Origin: Marinobacter vinifirmus
Lineage (GTDB): Bacteria; Pseudomonadota; Gammaproteobacteria; Pseudomonadales; Oleiphilaceae
NCBI RefSeq assembly: GCF_002258215.1
Contig: NZ_NEFY01000016.1
Coordinates: 1 to 55,504, forward strand
Reading direction: 5' to 3'
Length of the DNA: 55,504 nt
The position numbers and the translations under genes were made by a program. This document shows positions 45,801 through 54,782 of the stretch, piece by piece (position 1 is the stretch's first letter; each line of letters begins with the position of its first letter). The notes under the pieces are model-generated. The model was not told the DNA's origin, made no database searches, and saw nothing but the letters and a program-made list of their open reading frames with translations.

Positions 45801-47633
45801 ATGTGTGGGATTGTAGGAGCGGTATCTGAACGGGACGTCCAGGGTATTTTGCTGGAGGGCCTGCGCCGCCTTGAATACCGGGGTTACGACTCCGCCGGTA
45901 TGGCCGTGATCAGCAGCGCCGACCAGGTACAGCGGGCCCGGGAAGTGGGCAAGGTAGCTGCCCTGGCAGACGCCATCGCCGCGAACCCGGTTGCCGGCCA
46001 TGTGGGCATTGCCCATACCCGCTGGGCGACCCATGGCGAGCCGTCCAAGCTCAACGCCCATCCGCATATGTCTGGCGACCGCCTGGCCATCGTTCATAAC
46101 GGCATCATCGAAAACTACCAGGAACTGCGGGACGAACTGAAAGCCGAGGGCTTCGAGTTCACGTCCCAGACCGACACCGAGGTAGTGGCGCACCTGATCG
46201 CTAAAAACTACCGGGCCGGTGGCGGCCTGTACCAGGCGGTGAAAACCGCCCTGGATCGCCTGCGCGGTGCCTATGCCCTGGCCGTTGTCCACGCTGATGA
46301 GCCGGATCACATGGTAGTCTGCCGTCAGGGCAGCCCGCTGGTAATTGGTGTGGGAATCGGTGAAAACTTCATCGCTTCCGATCAGCTGGCCCTGCTGCCG
46401 GTGACCGACCGTTTCATGTTCCTGGAAGAAGGCGATATTGCCGACATCCGCAAAGGCAGCATCGAGATCCATGATCGCGAAGGCATGGCCGTAGAGCGCG
46501 CCATTACCCGTTTCGAGCACGGTGCCGATTCCGCCGACAAGGGCGAATACCGCCACTACATGCTCAAGGAAATCTACGAGCAGCCGAAAGTGATCAAGGC
46601 CACTATGGAAGGCCGGATTACCGACACCCGGGTACTGGAGCAGGCCCTGGGTACCGACGCTGCCAACCTGCTGGAAAACGTGCGCCATGTGCAGATCATC
46701 GCCTGTGGTACTTCCTACCACGCCGGCATGGTGGCCCGTTACTGGATTGAAGACCTGGCCGGCATCCCTTGCTCCGTGGAAGTCGCGTCCGAGTTCCGCT
46801 ACCGCAAGCACGTGATCCAGCCGGATACCCTGTTCCTGTGCATCTCCCAGTCCGGCGAAACCGCGGATACCCTGGCCGCACTTCGCCAGGCCAAGAAAGC
46901 CGGTTTCCGGGCGGCCCTGGCCATCTGCAACGTACCGGGCAGCTCCCTGGTGCGGGAATCCGACCTGGTGATCATGACCCAGGCCGGCCCCGAGATTGGC
47001 GTAGCCTCCACCAAGGCGTTCACTACCCAGCTTACCGCACTGCTGATCTTCACCCTTGCCCTGGCCCGCCACAACGGCCTGAGCGAAGAGAAAGAAGCGG
47101 AGATCGTGGGCGCTATCCACCAGCTGCCGAAGCAGGTCAGCGATGTGCTGGCACTGGATGCAGACATCGAAGAACTGTCCAAGGCCTTTATGGACAAGCA
47201 CCACAGCCTGTTCCTGGGCCGTGGCTCCCAGTTCCCGGTGGCCATGGAAGGGGCGCTCAAGCTTAAAGAGATCTCCTACATCCATGCCGAAGCCTATCCG
47301 GCCGGTGAGCTCAAACATGGTCCGCTGGCGCTGGTCGACAGCGAGATGCCGGTGGTCACCGTGGCGCCGAACAACGACTTGCTTGAGAAACTGAAATCGA
47401 ACCTCGAAGAAGTCCGGGCCCGTGGCGGAGAGCTGTTTGTATTTGCCGACAGGGATGCCGATGTGAAGCCTGAAGAGGGGCTGCATGTGATGCAGATTCC
47501 GTCTGTGCACGAGATCACGGCGCCCATTGTCTACACCGTGCCTTTGCAGCTGCTGTCGTACCACGTTGCAGTACTTAAGGGCACTGATGTGGACCAGCCC
47601 CGAAACCTGGCCAAGAGTGTGACGGTGGAATAA
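45801..47633 (+). CDS. glmS: glutamine-fructose-6-phosphate aminotransferase (isomerizing)
   Basis: A 610-residue enzyme that makes glucosamine-6-phosphate from fructose-6-phosphate and glutamine, the entry to amino-sugar synthesis. The mature N-terminus begins with the catalytic cysteine (MCGIVGAV). The two SIS sugar-isomerase domains contain CGTSYHAG and [13 protein letters not shown], and the C-terminus ends [10 protein letters not shown] as is invariant in the family. A hairpin terminator follows. Confidence 0.98.
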   Translation: MCGIVGAVSERDVQGILLEGLRRLEYRGYDSAGMAVISSADQVQRAREVGKVAALADAIAANPVAGHVGIAHTRWATHGEPSKLNAHPHMSGDRLAIVHNGIIENYQELRDELKAEGFEFTSQTDTEVVAHLIAKNYRAGGGLYQAVKTALDRLRGAYALAVVHADEPDHMVVCRQGSPLVIGVGIGENFIASDQLALLPVTDRFMFLEEGDIADIRKGSIEIHDREGMAVERAITRFEHGADSADKGEYRHYMLKEIYEQPKVIKATMEGRITDTRVLEQALGTDAANLLENVRHVQIIACGTSYHAGMVARYWIEDLAGIPCSVEVASEFRYRKHVIQPDTLFLCISQSGETADTLAALRQAKKAGFRAALAICNVPGSSLVRESDLVIMTQAGPEIGVASTKAFTTQLTALLIFTLALARHNGLSEEKEAEIVGAIHQLPKQVSDVLALDADIEELSKAFMDKHHSLFLGRGSQFPVAMEGALKLKEISYIHAEAYPAGELKHGPLALVDSEMPVVTVAPNNDLLEKLKSNLEEVRARGGELFVFADRDADVKPEEGLHVMQIPSVHEITAPIVYTVPLQLLSYHVAVLKGTDVDQPRNLAKSVTVE

Positions 47634-47644
47634 ACGGCGAGATT

Positions 47645-47683
47645 CAGGCTGGCCGCCGTCCGCGGTAAACCGGGGCCAGCCTG
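47645..47683 (+). terminator. hairpin after glmS
   Basis: CAGGCTGGCC (47645-47654) pairs with GGCCAGCCTG (47674-47683) and is followed by ATTTTCC. The T-run is short, so efficiency is uncertain. Confidence 0.65.
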
Positions 47684-47846
47684 ATTTTCCGGAAACATGA
47701 TCCAGAGCAAGTCTTTCCGGGCGATGTAGGTCCAAGTACGGAGACCCGGGCGGCCCCACAGGGGTACCCTATACACAAATATCAAGGCAGGTAATGGTTG
47801 CCTGTTGCATACTTTTTTAGCCGCCAATTCAAGAAGAACTGATGCA
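47684..47846 (+). promoter_or_regulatory. structured leader upstream of nhaB
   Basis: Several short stems can form: CCGGAAA with TTTCCGG (47689-47695 and 47714-47720), CCCC with GGGG (about 47754-47764), and AGGCA with TGCCT (about 47785-47803) followed by a T-run (47813-47818). The last has the look of an attenuator or terminator just before the coding region. A TATACA at about 47770-47775 could instead be a -10 box. Confidence 0.35.
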
Positions 47847-49352
47847 ATGCCCGACACTCTCGTTTCCGGATTTACCCGCAATTTCCTGGGCAAGGCGCCC
47901 AACTGGTACAAGCAGGTTATTCTGCTGTTTCTGATTGCCAACCCGATTGTGATGTTTGTGTTCGGGCCGGTGACGGCAGGCTGGCTGCTGATTGCCGAGT
48001 TCATCTTTACCCTGGCCATGGCCTTGAAGTGTTACCCATTATTGCCAGGCGGCTTACTGGCGGTGGAGGCATTACTGATTGGGCTAACCAACGCCGACGC
48101 CGTGTACCACGAGGTACTGATCAACTTCCCGGTTATCCTGCTGTTGATGTTCATGGTGGCAGGCATCTATTTCATGAAAGACCTGCTGCTGGTGACCTTC
48201 ACCCAGATCCTGGTGGGTGTGCGCTCCAAGTCCGCGCTTTCACTGCTGTTTTGCGGCGCGGCGGCGCTGCTGTCGGCGTTCCTCGATGCCCTGACGGTGA
48301 CTGCCGTCATCATCAGTGTGGCCGTCGGCTTCTACTCGGTTTACCACAAGGTGGCCTCCGGCAAGGGTTATCAGCAGAAAGACCACAACGCTAACAGCGA
48401 CGCCGAAGTGGTGGAACTGCACCGGGAAGACCTGGAAAACTTCCGGGCGTTCTTGCGCAGCCTGTTGATGCACGGTGCCATTGGTACCGCCCTCGGTGGC
48501 GTGGCCACCATGGTTGGCGAACCCCAGAACCTGCTGATCGCCAAGGTGGTTGGCTGGGATTTCGTGGGCTTCTTCCTGCACATGGCACCGGTGAGTATTC
48601 CGGTACTGATTGCCGGCCTGTTTACCTGCTGGGCGCTGGAGAAGCTGCGCTGGTTCGGCTACGGCGGTCGCCTGCCCAAGCCGGTACGCCAGGTGTTGCA
48701 GGAATACGCCGATAACGAAAGAGCAAGCCGCACCAAGTCCGACAAGGCCGCCCTGTGGGTGCAAGCTGTTGCTGCCGTGATCCTGGTGCTGGGCCTGGCG
48801 TTCCACGTAGCGGAAGTGGGGCTGATCGGCCTGCTGGTGATCATCCTGGTCACTTCCTTCACCGGTGTGATCGACGAGCACCAGATCGGCAAAGCCTTCC
48901 AGGAATCCCTGCCGTTCACCTCACTGCTGGTGGTGTTCTTTGCCATCGTGGCGGTGATCCACGAACAGCACCTGTTCAAGCCCATCATCGAATACGTACT
49001 GAGCCTGCCGGAAGGCCAGCAACCGGGCATGTTCTTCATTGCCAACGGCCTGCTGTCCATGATCAGCGACAACGTGTTCGTGGCCACCGTATACATCAGC
49101 GAAGTAAAACAGGCCCTGGATGCCGGCGCCATCAGCTTTGACCACTTCCAGACCCTGGCCGTGGCCATCAACACCGGCACCAACCTGCCCAGCGTGGCCA
49201 CCCCCAACGGCCAGGCCGCGTTCCTGTTCCTGCTCACCTCCGCCATCGCCCCGCTGGTTCGCCTGTCCTACGGCAAGATGGTGATTATGGCGCTGCCGTA
49301 CACCGTGGTGATGGGTGGCGTAGGCCTGTACATGGTGACCCACGCGTTCTGA
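47847..49352 (+). CDS. nhaB: sodium/proton antiporter NhaB
   Basis: A 501-residue inner-membrane antiporter that expels sodium ions in exchange for protons, fitting a marine or saline habitat. Blocks shared with E. coli NhaB include [77 protein letters not shown] and [18 protein letters not shown]. The ATG at 47847 is chosen from the N-terminal match; an in-frame TTG at 47805 lies in the leader. Only a weak AAGAAGA site is seen. Confidence 0.95.
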   Translation: MPDTLVSGFTRNFLGKAPNWYKQVILLFLIANPIVMFVFGPVTAGWLLIAEFIFTLAMALKCYPLLPGGLLAVEALLIGLTNADAVYHEVLINFPVILLLMFMVAGIYFMKDLLLVTFTQILVGVRSKSALSLLFCGAAALLSAFLDALTVTAVIISVAVGFYSVYHKVASGKGYQQKDHNANSDAEVVELHREDLENFRAFLRSLLMHGAIGTALGGVATMVGEPQNLLIAKVVGWDFVGFFLHMAPVSIPVLIAGLFTCWALEKLRWFGYGGRLPKPVRQVLQEYADNERASRTKSDKAALWVQAVAAVILVLGLAFHVAEVGLIGLLVIILVTSFTGVIDEHQIGKAFQESLPFTSLLVVFFAIVAVIHEQHLFKPIIEYVLSLPEGQQPGMFFIANGLLSMISDNVFVATVYISEVKQALDAGAISFDHFQTLAVAINTGTNLPSVATPNGQAAFLFLLTSAIAPLVRLSYGKMVIMALPYTVVMGGVGLYMVTHAF

Positions 49353-49379
49353 TTCTCGACCCCGATAACAGCCTCATCT

Positions 49380-49417
49380 GACGCCCGTGCCGCTTTCACA
49401 AAGCTCAACGGGCGTTC
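49380..49417 (+). terminator. hairpin after nhaB
   Basis: ACGCCCGT (49381-49388) pairs with ACGGGCGT (49408-49415), with an inner GAGCTTTGTG-type pairing in the loop, followed by TCTTGTTT. The downstream T-rich part doubles as the -35 region of the next promoter. Confidence 0.75.
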
Positions 49418-49446
49418 TTGTTTCTGCTGCATAGTCTGTATATAGT
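49418..49446 (+). promoter_or_regulatory. probable promoter of the nrdAB leader
   Basis: TTGTTT (49418-49423) and TATAGT (49441-49446) are 17 bp apart and lie about 45 nt before the riboswitch. A second, worse option is TTGACT at 49461-49466. Confidence 0.5.
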
Positions 49447-49489
49447 GACCAAGTCCTTGGTTGACTACCATATATTGTGATCAAAGCGT

Positions 49490-49645
49490 GATCACTCAGG
49501 TAGTCGGGAATCCGGTGAGAGTCCGGAACTGACGCGCAGCGGTATTGGGGAACAAGCGTGGCATAAAGACACTGGCAAGCGCCGGGAAGTCGCCACGCAA
49601 GGCCGAACCACACGGTTCACGCCCCTGAGTCCGAAGACCTGCCAG
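49490..49645 (+). ncRNA. cobalamin riboswitch
   Basis: The conserved adenosylcobalamin-aptamer blocks appear in order: GGGAATCCGGTGAGAGTCCG (49506-49525), ACTGACGCGCAGCGGTA, a GGCAAGCGCCGGGAAG core and the 3' box GAGTCCGAAGACCTGCC (49627-49643). The downstream GAGCAGGCGGG (49679-49689) can pair with the CCTGCC end and may form the expression platform. It lies in the leader of nrdA, so B12 would be expected to lower expression of this B12-independent reductase. Confidence 0.93.
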
Positions 49646-49699
49646 GGATAGACACTGCACCTTCGCGTTTATAAAGGTGAGCAGGCGGGTTTCGTTTTC

Positions 49700-49905
49700 T
49701 GGCCACGGAATCCACGGAAGAACACGGAAAGAAAAGACTTACTGATTTTTTGCCACGAAATCCACGAAAAAACACGAACAAAGATTTACTACGAAAAGAA
49801 AAAAGCTTTTTATCTTTTCCTTTCGTGTTTTTTCGTGGATTTCGTGGCAAAACAGTCCCTTTCTTTTCATTTTTCCGTGTCCTTCCGTGGATTCCGTGGC
49901 AAAAA
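49700..49905. repeat. nested long inverted repeats in the nrdA leader
   Basis: Two inverted repeats are nested. The inner pair, 49748-49778 and 49822-49852, is perfect over 31 bp (core CCACGAAATCCACGAAAA). The outer pair, 49702-49730 and 49872-49900, matches at 28 of 29 (core CCACGGAATCCACGG). The arms of both share the same word pattern. The centre (49795-49820) holds a further AAAAG/CTTTT pairing. The transcript could fold into one hairpin of about 200 nt between the riboswitch and the nrdA start. Confidence 0.92.
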
Positions 49906-49964
49906 CCTCCCCCTTCTCCTGAACGCAAAGGCTGCGCCACCACGCGTACACAAGGAGAAGTTCC

Positions 49965-52724
49965 ATGTCTGCCATCCTGTCCCCCGAGCCCCCGGCGGTT
50001 GCCGCTACAGAATCCCTTCAGGTCATCAAACGCAACGGCACCCTCGTTGGCTTTAACCCTTCCAAGATCACCGTCGCCGTTACCAAGGCCTTCCTTGCGG
50101 TAGAAGGCGACCAGGCCGCCGGCTCCGCCCGCATCAACGACGCCGTGCACCGGGTCACCGAGCAAGTGGTGCAGGCCATCAGCCGGCGCCTGAAGGCCGG
50201 TGGCAAGGTGCATATTGAAGACATCCAGGATCAGGTAGAACTGGCCCTGATGCGAGCGGAAGAACAGAAAGTCGCCCGGGCCTACGTGCTGTACCGGGAA
50301 GAGCACGCCCGCAAGCGCGCCATTGAAGAGCCCATGGAAGCGCACCCGCACCTGACCGTGAAAAAAGCCGACGGCAGCGTGGCGCCGCTGGATTTGGGTT
50401 TGATGAAACTGCAGGTAGAGCAGGCCGCGACCGGGCTGGACGGCATTGAGGGCGAGTCCCTGGTGGAGGAAGCCCTGCGTAACCTGTACGACGGCATTGC
50501 CGAAACCGAAGTATTGTCTGCCCTGATCATGACTGCCCGGGGCCGCATAGAACGGGAGCCGGACTACAGCGCCGTGACTGCCCGCCTGTTGCTGGAACAG
50601 TTACGGCTGGAGGCGGCCGAGGAGCTGGGTTTGCCCCGCAACCAACCCCTTGCAGAAAGTTATCCACAGGCCCTGAGCGCCTTTGTTCACGCCGGTATCC
50701 GCTATGAGCTGCTGGACGAGGCCCTGGCCGCGTTTGACCTGGAACGCCTCGGCGCAGCCCTGAAACCCGAGCGCGACCACCAGTTCGGATTCCTCGGCCT
50801 GCAAACCCTGTACGACCGTTACTTCCTGCACTGGAACGGCGCCCGCCTGGAACTGCCCCAGGTATTCTTCATGCGCGTGGCCATGGGCCTGGCCCTGCGG
50901 GAAGACGACCCCAACGCCCGCGCCATCGAGTTCTACAACCTGCTGTCCAGCTTCGATTACATGGCCAGCACGCCGACATTGTTCAACAGCGGCACCCGCC
51001 ACTCCCAGTTGTCTTCCTGCTACCTGACCACCGTGCAGGACGACCTGGAAGGCATTTACGGCGCCATCAAAGACAACGCGTTGCTGTCCAAATGGGCCGG
51101 CGGCCTGGGCAACGACTGGACCCCGGTGCGGGCGCTGGGTTCCCACATCAAAGGCACCAACGGCCAGAGCCAGGGCGTGGTGCCGTTTTTGAAAGTGGTG
51201 AACGATACCGCCGTGGCGGTGAATCAGGGCGGTAAGCGCAAAGGCGCGGTCTGTGCCTACCTGGAAAGCTGGCACCTGGACATCGAAGAGTTCCTGGAAC
51301 TGCGCAAGAACACCGGCGACGAGCGCCGCCGCACCCACGACATGAACACCGCCAACTGGGTGCCGGACCTGCTGATCGAACGCATGCGTGAAGACCGGGA
51401 CTGGACCCTGTTCTCCCCAAGCGATACGCCGGATCTGCACGACCTGTACGGTAACGAATTCCGGGAACGCTACGAGCATTACGAAGCGCTGGCGGAGCAG
51501 GGCAAGATCAAACTGTTCAAAAAACTGCCCGCCAAGCAGCTGTGGCGCAAAATGCTCACCGTGCTGTTTGAAACGGGCCACCCCTGGATCACCTTCAAAG
51601 ACCCCTGCAACCTGCGCTCCCCGCAGCAGCATCAGGGCGTGGTGCACAGCTCCAACCTGTGCACCGAAATCACCCTGAACACCAGCGCCGACGAAATCGC
51701 CGTGTGCAACCTGGGCTCTGTAAACCTGGCGGCCCACATCAAGGACGGCGAGCTGGATGTACAACGCCTGGAACGCACCGTAAACACCGCCGTACGCATG
51801 CTCGACAACGTTATCGACATCAACTTCTACGCGGTGCCCCAGGCCAGGAATTCCAACCTCAAACACCGCCCGGTGGGCCTGGGCCTGATGGGTTTCCAGG
51901 ATGCCCTGTATCAACTGGGCCTGCCTTACACCAGCCCGGAAGCGGTGGAGTTTGCCGACGTGGCCATGGAGCAGCTCAGCTACTTCGCCATTCGCGCCTC
52001 CGCCACCCTGGCCGGCGAACGCGGTGCCTACGAAACCTACGAAGGCTCCCTGTGGCAGCAGGGCATCCTGCCCATCGACTCCATCGCTCTTTTAAAAGAG
52101 GCGAGGAAAGACGGTGACCTGTCCCTGAACACCGACAGCCGCCTTGACTGGACCCCGGTGCGGGAGCTGATCGCCAAATACGGCATGCGCAACAGCAACG
52201 TCATGGCCATCGCGCCCACGGCCACCATCTCCAACATTGTCGGCGTGTCCCAGTCCATTGAACCGGCGTACCAGAACCTGTTTGTGAAATCGAACCTGTC
52301 CGGCGAGTTCACCGTGGTGAACCCTTCACTGGTGCGGGATCTCAAGGCGGAAGGCCTGTGGGACAACGTGATGGTGAACGACCTGAAATACTTCGACGGC
52401 AGCGTGCAGCAGATCGACCGCATACCGGCGGAACTCAAAGCCCGCTACGCCACCGCCTTCGAAATCGACGCCCGCTGGCTGGTAGAAGCCGCCGCCCGCC
52501 GCCAGAAATGGCTGGACCAGGCCCAGAGCCTGAACCTGTACATGGCTGAACCCAGTGGTAAAAAGCTCGATGCCCTGTACCAGCTGGCCTGGGAGCGCGG
52601 CCTGAAAACCACCTACTACCTGCGCTCCCTGGGCGCCACCGGCGCTGAAAAAACCGCCCCGGTGTCTGCCCCGCAGCCGCAGGTTTGCAGTATCGATGAC
52701 CCGGACTGCGAGGCCTGTCAGTAA
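49965..52724 (+). CDS. nrdA: class Ia ribonucleoside-diphosphate reductase, alpha subunit
   Basis: A 919-residue large subunit that reduces ribonucleotides to deoxyribonucleotides. Two ATP-cone domains are visible in tandem at the N-terminus (about 20-110, QVIKRNGTLVGFNPSKI; about 125-215, LTVKKADGSVAPLDLG), as in Pseudomonas aeruginosa NrdA, giving allosteric dATP control. Catalytic residues are C352, N564, C566, E568 and C581 (SNLCTEI and VCNLGSVNL). The C-terminal redox pair is in DPDCEACQ. AAGGAG precedes the ATG. Expression is probably controlled by the upstream cobalamin riboswitch and long hairpin. Confidence 0.96.
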   Translation: MSAILSPEPPAVAATESLQVIKRNGTLVGFNPSKITVAVTKAFLAVEGDQAAGSARINDAVHRVTEQVVQAISRRLKAGGKVHIEDIQDQVELALMRAEEQKVARAYVLYREEHARKRAIEEPMEAHPHLTVKKADGSVAPLDLGLMKLQVEQAATGLDGIEGESLVEEALRNLYDGIAETEVLSALIMTARGRIEREPDYSAVTARLLLEQLRLEAAEELGLPRNQPLAESYPQALSAFVHAGIRYELLDEALAAFDLERLGAALKPERDHQFGFLGLQTLYDRYFLHWNGARLELPQVFFMRVAMGLALREDDPNARAIEFYNLLSSFDYMASTPTLFNSGTRHSQLSSCYLTTVQDDLEGIYGAIKDNALLSKWAGGLGNDWTPVRALGSHIKGTNGQSQGVVPFLKVVNDTAVAVNQGGKRKGAVCAYLESWHLDIEEFLELRKNTGDERRRTHDMNTANWVPDLLIERMREDRDWTLFSPSDTPDLHDLYGNEFRERYEHYEALAEQGKIKLFKKLPAKQLWRKMLTVLFETGHPWITFKDPCNLRSPQQHQGVVHSSNLCTEITLNTSADEIAVCNLGSVNLAAHIKDGELDVQRLERTVNTAVRMLDNVIDINFYAVPQARNSNLKHRPVGLGLMGFQDALYQLGLPYTSPEAVEFADVAMEQLSYFAIRASATLAGERGAYETYEGSLWQQGILPIDSIALLKEARKDGDLSLNTDSRLDWTPVRELIAKYGMRNSNVMAIAPTATISNIVGVSQSIEPAYQNLFVKSNLSGEFTVVNPSLVRDLKAEGLWDNVMVNDLKYFDGSVQQIDRIPAELKARYATAFEIDARWLVEAAARRQKWLDQAQSLNLYMAEPSGKKLDALYQLAWERGLKTTYYLRSLGATGAEKTAPVSAPQPQVCSIDDPDCEACQ

Positions 52725-52753
52725 CTGGCAAATCAATCTAAAAGGAGCGAACC

Positions 52754-53812
52754 ATGCTGAACTGGGACGACGAATCAAAACCCGCACCGCAAGCCGCAAA
52801 CCCCGAAGGCCCGGCACCGGTTAACGTAGACGACAAACGCGTCATCAACGGCGAAACCGACATCAACCAACTGGCACCCTTCAAGTACCCCTGGGCCTGG
52901 GAGTACTTCATGAACGCCAACAAGAACCACTGGACGCCGCTGGACGTGAACATGGCGCAGGACGTTCACGACTACCACCACCGGCTAACGCCGGCGGAAA
53001 AACACGTGTACGAGAACGTGCTGGCGTACCTGACCACCTCCGACATCCTCGCCATGCGCAACATCGGCCTGGCAGTGATGGAGAAAATGAGCGCCCCGGA
53101 GCTGCAGATCTACCAGGCCCGCCAGGTGTACGAAGAAGCCCTGCACACCTGGACCTACCAGCACTGCATCGAAACCCTCAACCTGGACCAGAGCGAAATC
53201 TACAACCGCTACCGGGTGGTGCCGCAGATCAACGGCAAAATCCAGCTGGCCAACCGCAGGCTGGACGCCGCCATGCGCTCCGACATGAACCTGCGCAACC
53301 CGGACGATCTGCAGGAATTCATCATGTCTTACCTGTTCTTCGCCGCCGTGTTTGAAGGCTGCTGGTTTTACAACGGCTTCAGCCCCATCTTCGCCCTGCA
53401 GCGCCGGGGCCTGATGCGCGGCACCGGCGAACAGCTGCAGTACATCCTGCGGGACGAAGCCATGCACTTCTCCTTCGGCCTGAAAGTGGTCAACCAGATT
53501 TTGGAGGAAGAAAACATCAGCTTTGACCCCAAAGCCGTGCGCGACATGTGGGACGAATCTGAAGCGGCTGAGATGGCTTACGCCAACTATATTTTGCGCG
53601 ACCCGATTATGGGTTACTCGGCGGAATACCACACCGAGCAGTTCCGGTTTGTGGCCAACCGGAGGGCGCGCACGGTAGGGCTGGAAGAGCCGTTCCCGGG
53701 GGCGAAAAACGTCTCGCCCTGGCTGGACGAGCAAGCCACCATGCGCAAAGAGAAGAACTTCTTTGAGACCCGGGTAATTGAATACCAGACCGGCGCTCAG
53801 CTGGAGTGGTAA
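52754..53812 (+). CDS. nrdB: class Ia ribonucleoside-diphosphate reductase, beta subunit
   Basis: A 352-residue small subunit carrying the di-iron centre and tyrosyl radical. Ligand-bearing helices are visible (LTTSDILAMRN, VYEEALHTWTYQHCIE with the candidate radical tyrosine in WTYQH, AAVFEGCWFYNG and RDEAMHFSFGL). The end has a conserved tail for binding NrdA. AAAGGAG precedes the ATG, 29 nt after nrdA. The iron- and oxygen-dependent class complements a B12-dependent class II enzyme presumably encoded elsewhere. Confidence 0.96.
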   Translation: MLNWDDESKPAPQAANPEGPAPVNVDDKRVINGETDINQLAPFKYPWAWEYFMNANKNHWTPLDVNMAQDVHDYHHRLTPAEKHVYENVLAYLTTSDILAMRNIGLAVMEKMSAPELQIYQARQVYEEALHTWTYQHCIETLNLDQSEIYNRYRVVPQINGKIQLANRRLDAAMRSDMNLRNPDDLQEFIMSYLFFAAVFEGCWFYNGFSPIFALQRRGLMRGTGEQLQYILRDEAMHFSFGLKVVNQILEEENISFDPKAVRDMWDESEAAEMAYANYILRDPIMGYSAEYHTEQFRFVANRRARTVGLEEPFPGAKNVSPWLDEQATMRKEKNFFETRVIEYQTGAQLEW

Positions 53813-53828
53813 GCAGGTAGGGGGAGCA

Positions 53829-53854
53829 GAGCTGTCCGATATGTCGGGCAGCTC
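53829..53854. terminator. hairpin between nrdB and the enoyl-CoA hydratase remnant
   Basis: GAGCTGTCCGA pairs with TCGGGCAGCTC (one G-T wobble) around loop TATG. It lies between converging genes. The T-run is weak on either strand. Confidence 0.6.
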
Positions 53855-53862
53855 CGGGAGGG

Positions 53863-54386
53863 TTATTTCCGCGCCATGGCTTCCAGCATCCGGTTCACTG
53901 CGTCCAGGTGCTCTGGCTCGTTGTGGCTCATGCCCTGGAAACAGGCGCAGATATCCAGGAAATCCTTCAGCTCGGTGCGCTGGGCCATCTTCATCAGCCG
54001 CTTGGTCAGCCGCGTTGCTTTGGGCGGCTGGCTGGCCCGTTCACCGCGGCAATCACCGGCACCTCCACCGCCTGCATGGCCAGGGGAATACGCTGGATAC
54101 CCTTGCGATAGCGCTCTGCACACTCAGCGGGATTGCCAGCGAAATCGCCGCTGCGGTTAGCCATATCGCGGATATTGCCACCGGCACTGAACGCCGACCC
54201 CGCCCCGGTGATCACCAGCACGGATACGTCCTGGCAGTGGTTGACCCACTCTGCTGTGGTGACGATGTCATCAATCAGGTGGGAGCCTGTGAGGGCATTG
54301 CGCAGGTCGTGCCGGTTCAGGGTCAGCACGGCCACCCCGTTTTCCAGGCTGAGCAGGGCATCCGTAAGTTGGGGCAAGCTGGCCAT
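53863..54386 (-). pseudogene. enoyl-CoA hydratase, internally deleted
   Basis: The N-terminal part (from ATG 54386, MASLPQLTDALLSLENGVAV) follows the crotonase fold through SAFSAGGNIRDM and PVIAAVNGPA, then breaks. The sequence jumps in another frame to a segment matching the family C-terminus (KATRLTKRLMKMAQRTELKD to the TAA at 53863). The middle section that normally follows the GPA motif, roughly 80-90 residues, is missing, and the reading frame is lost at about 54,020-54,040. The protein would not be functional. Confidence 0.8.
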
Positions 54387-54782
54387 CGTGGAGTCCTTGT
54401 TCTGTAAATTCAGGGCGATTGTCTCCCTATGATTGGCCCATGCCAAGAACCTTCGATCGCCTTGGCCAGGGGCCCGTGCTGCATGAACCAACAAACAGTG
54501 GAGTTATACGAACCCGTTCGCAAAACTCCGGGGAAATGCATGGGAAAAGTTAGTAACCTTCTGATATGTTTAGGAAGTGGTGTTTTCAGGGGCGGAGTTA
54601 TACGCCCCTAAGTAGGAGCAGGGGTGGCTCGAATCAGGGCGTATAACTCCGGCGGTAGCCGTGGTAAATTACTGTCATGTTGTTGTTTTTGATTAGAAAA
54701 ATTAAAAATTTTGGGCGCGTTTGGGTTGGAATTATACGAACGCGGGATATACGAACTCGTTCGTAGAATTCACTGTTAAATT
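54387..54782. other. gene-free stretch with GTTATACG palindromes
   Basis: Three palindromic units share the word TTATACG: 54500-54529 (GGAGTT/AACTCC with inner CGAAC/GTTCG), 54594-54650 (14-bp perfect stem GGAGTTATACGCCC) and 54729-54771 (GAATT/GAATTC type arms with ACGAAC/GTTCGT). An AT-rich part lies at 54690-54715. No gene is seen. The origin of the repeats is unknown. Confidence 0.6.

Noticed and set aside
45561..47759. Long open frame (732 codons) on the minus strand across glmU and glmS
   Set aside because: Fully antisense to glmS and the end of glmU, with no ribosome-binding site or domain pattern.
49861..49965. CRISPR-like repeats in the nrdA leader
   Set aside because: The repeats are inverted and nested, not direct repeats with unique spacers; no cas genes are present.
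50601..51914. Open frame of 437 codons opposite nrdA
   Set aside because: Shadow of the nrdA coding strand; composition is not protein-like.
54594..54650. Integron attC site
   Set aside because: The GTT and AAC halves are in the wrong order for attC (GTTATAC first, GTATAAC second) and there is no integrase or cassette array.
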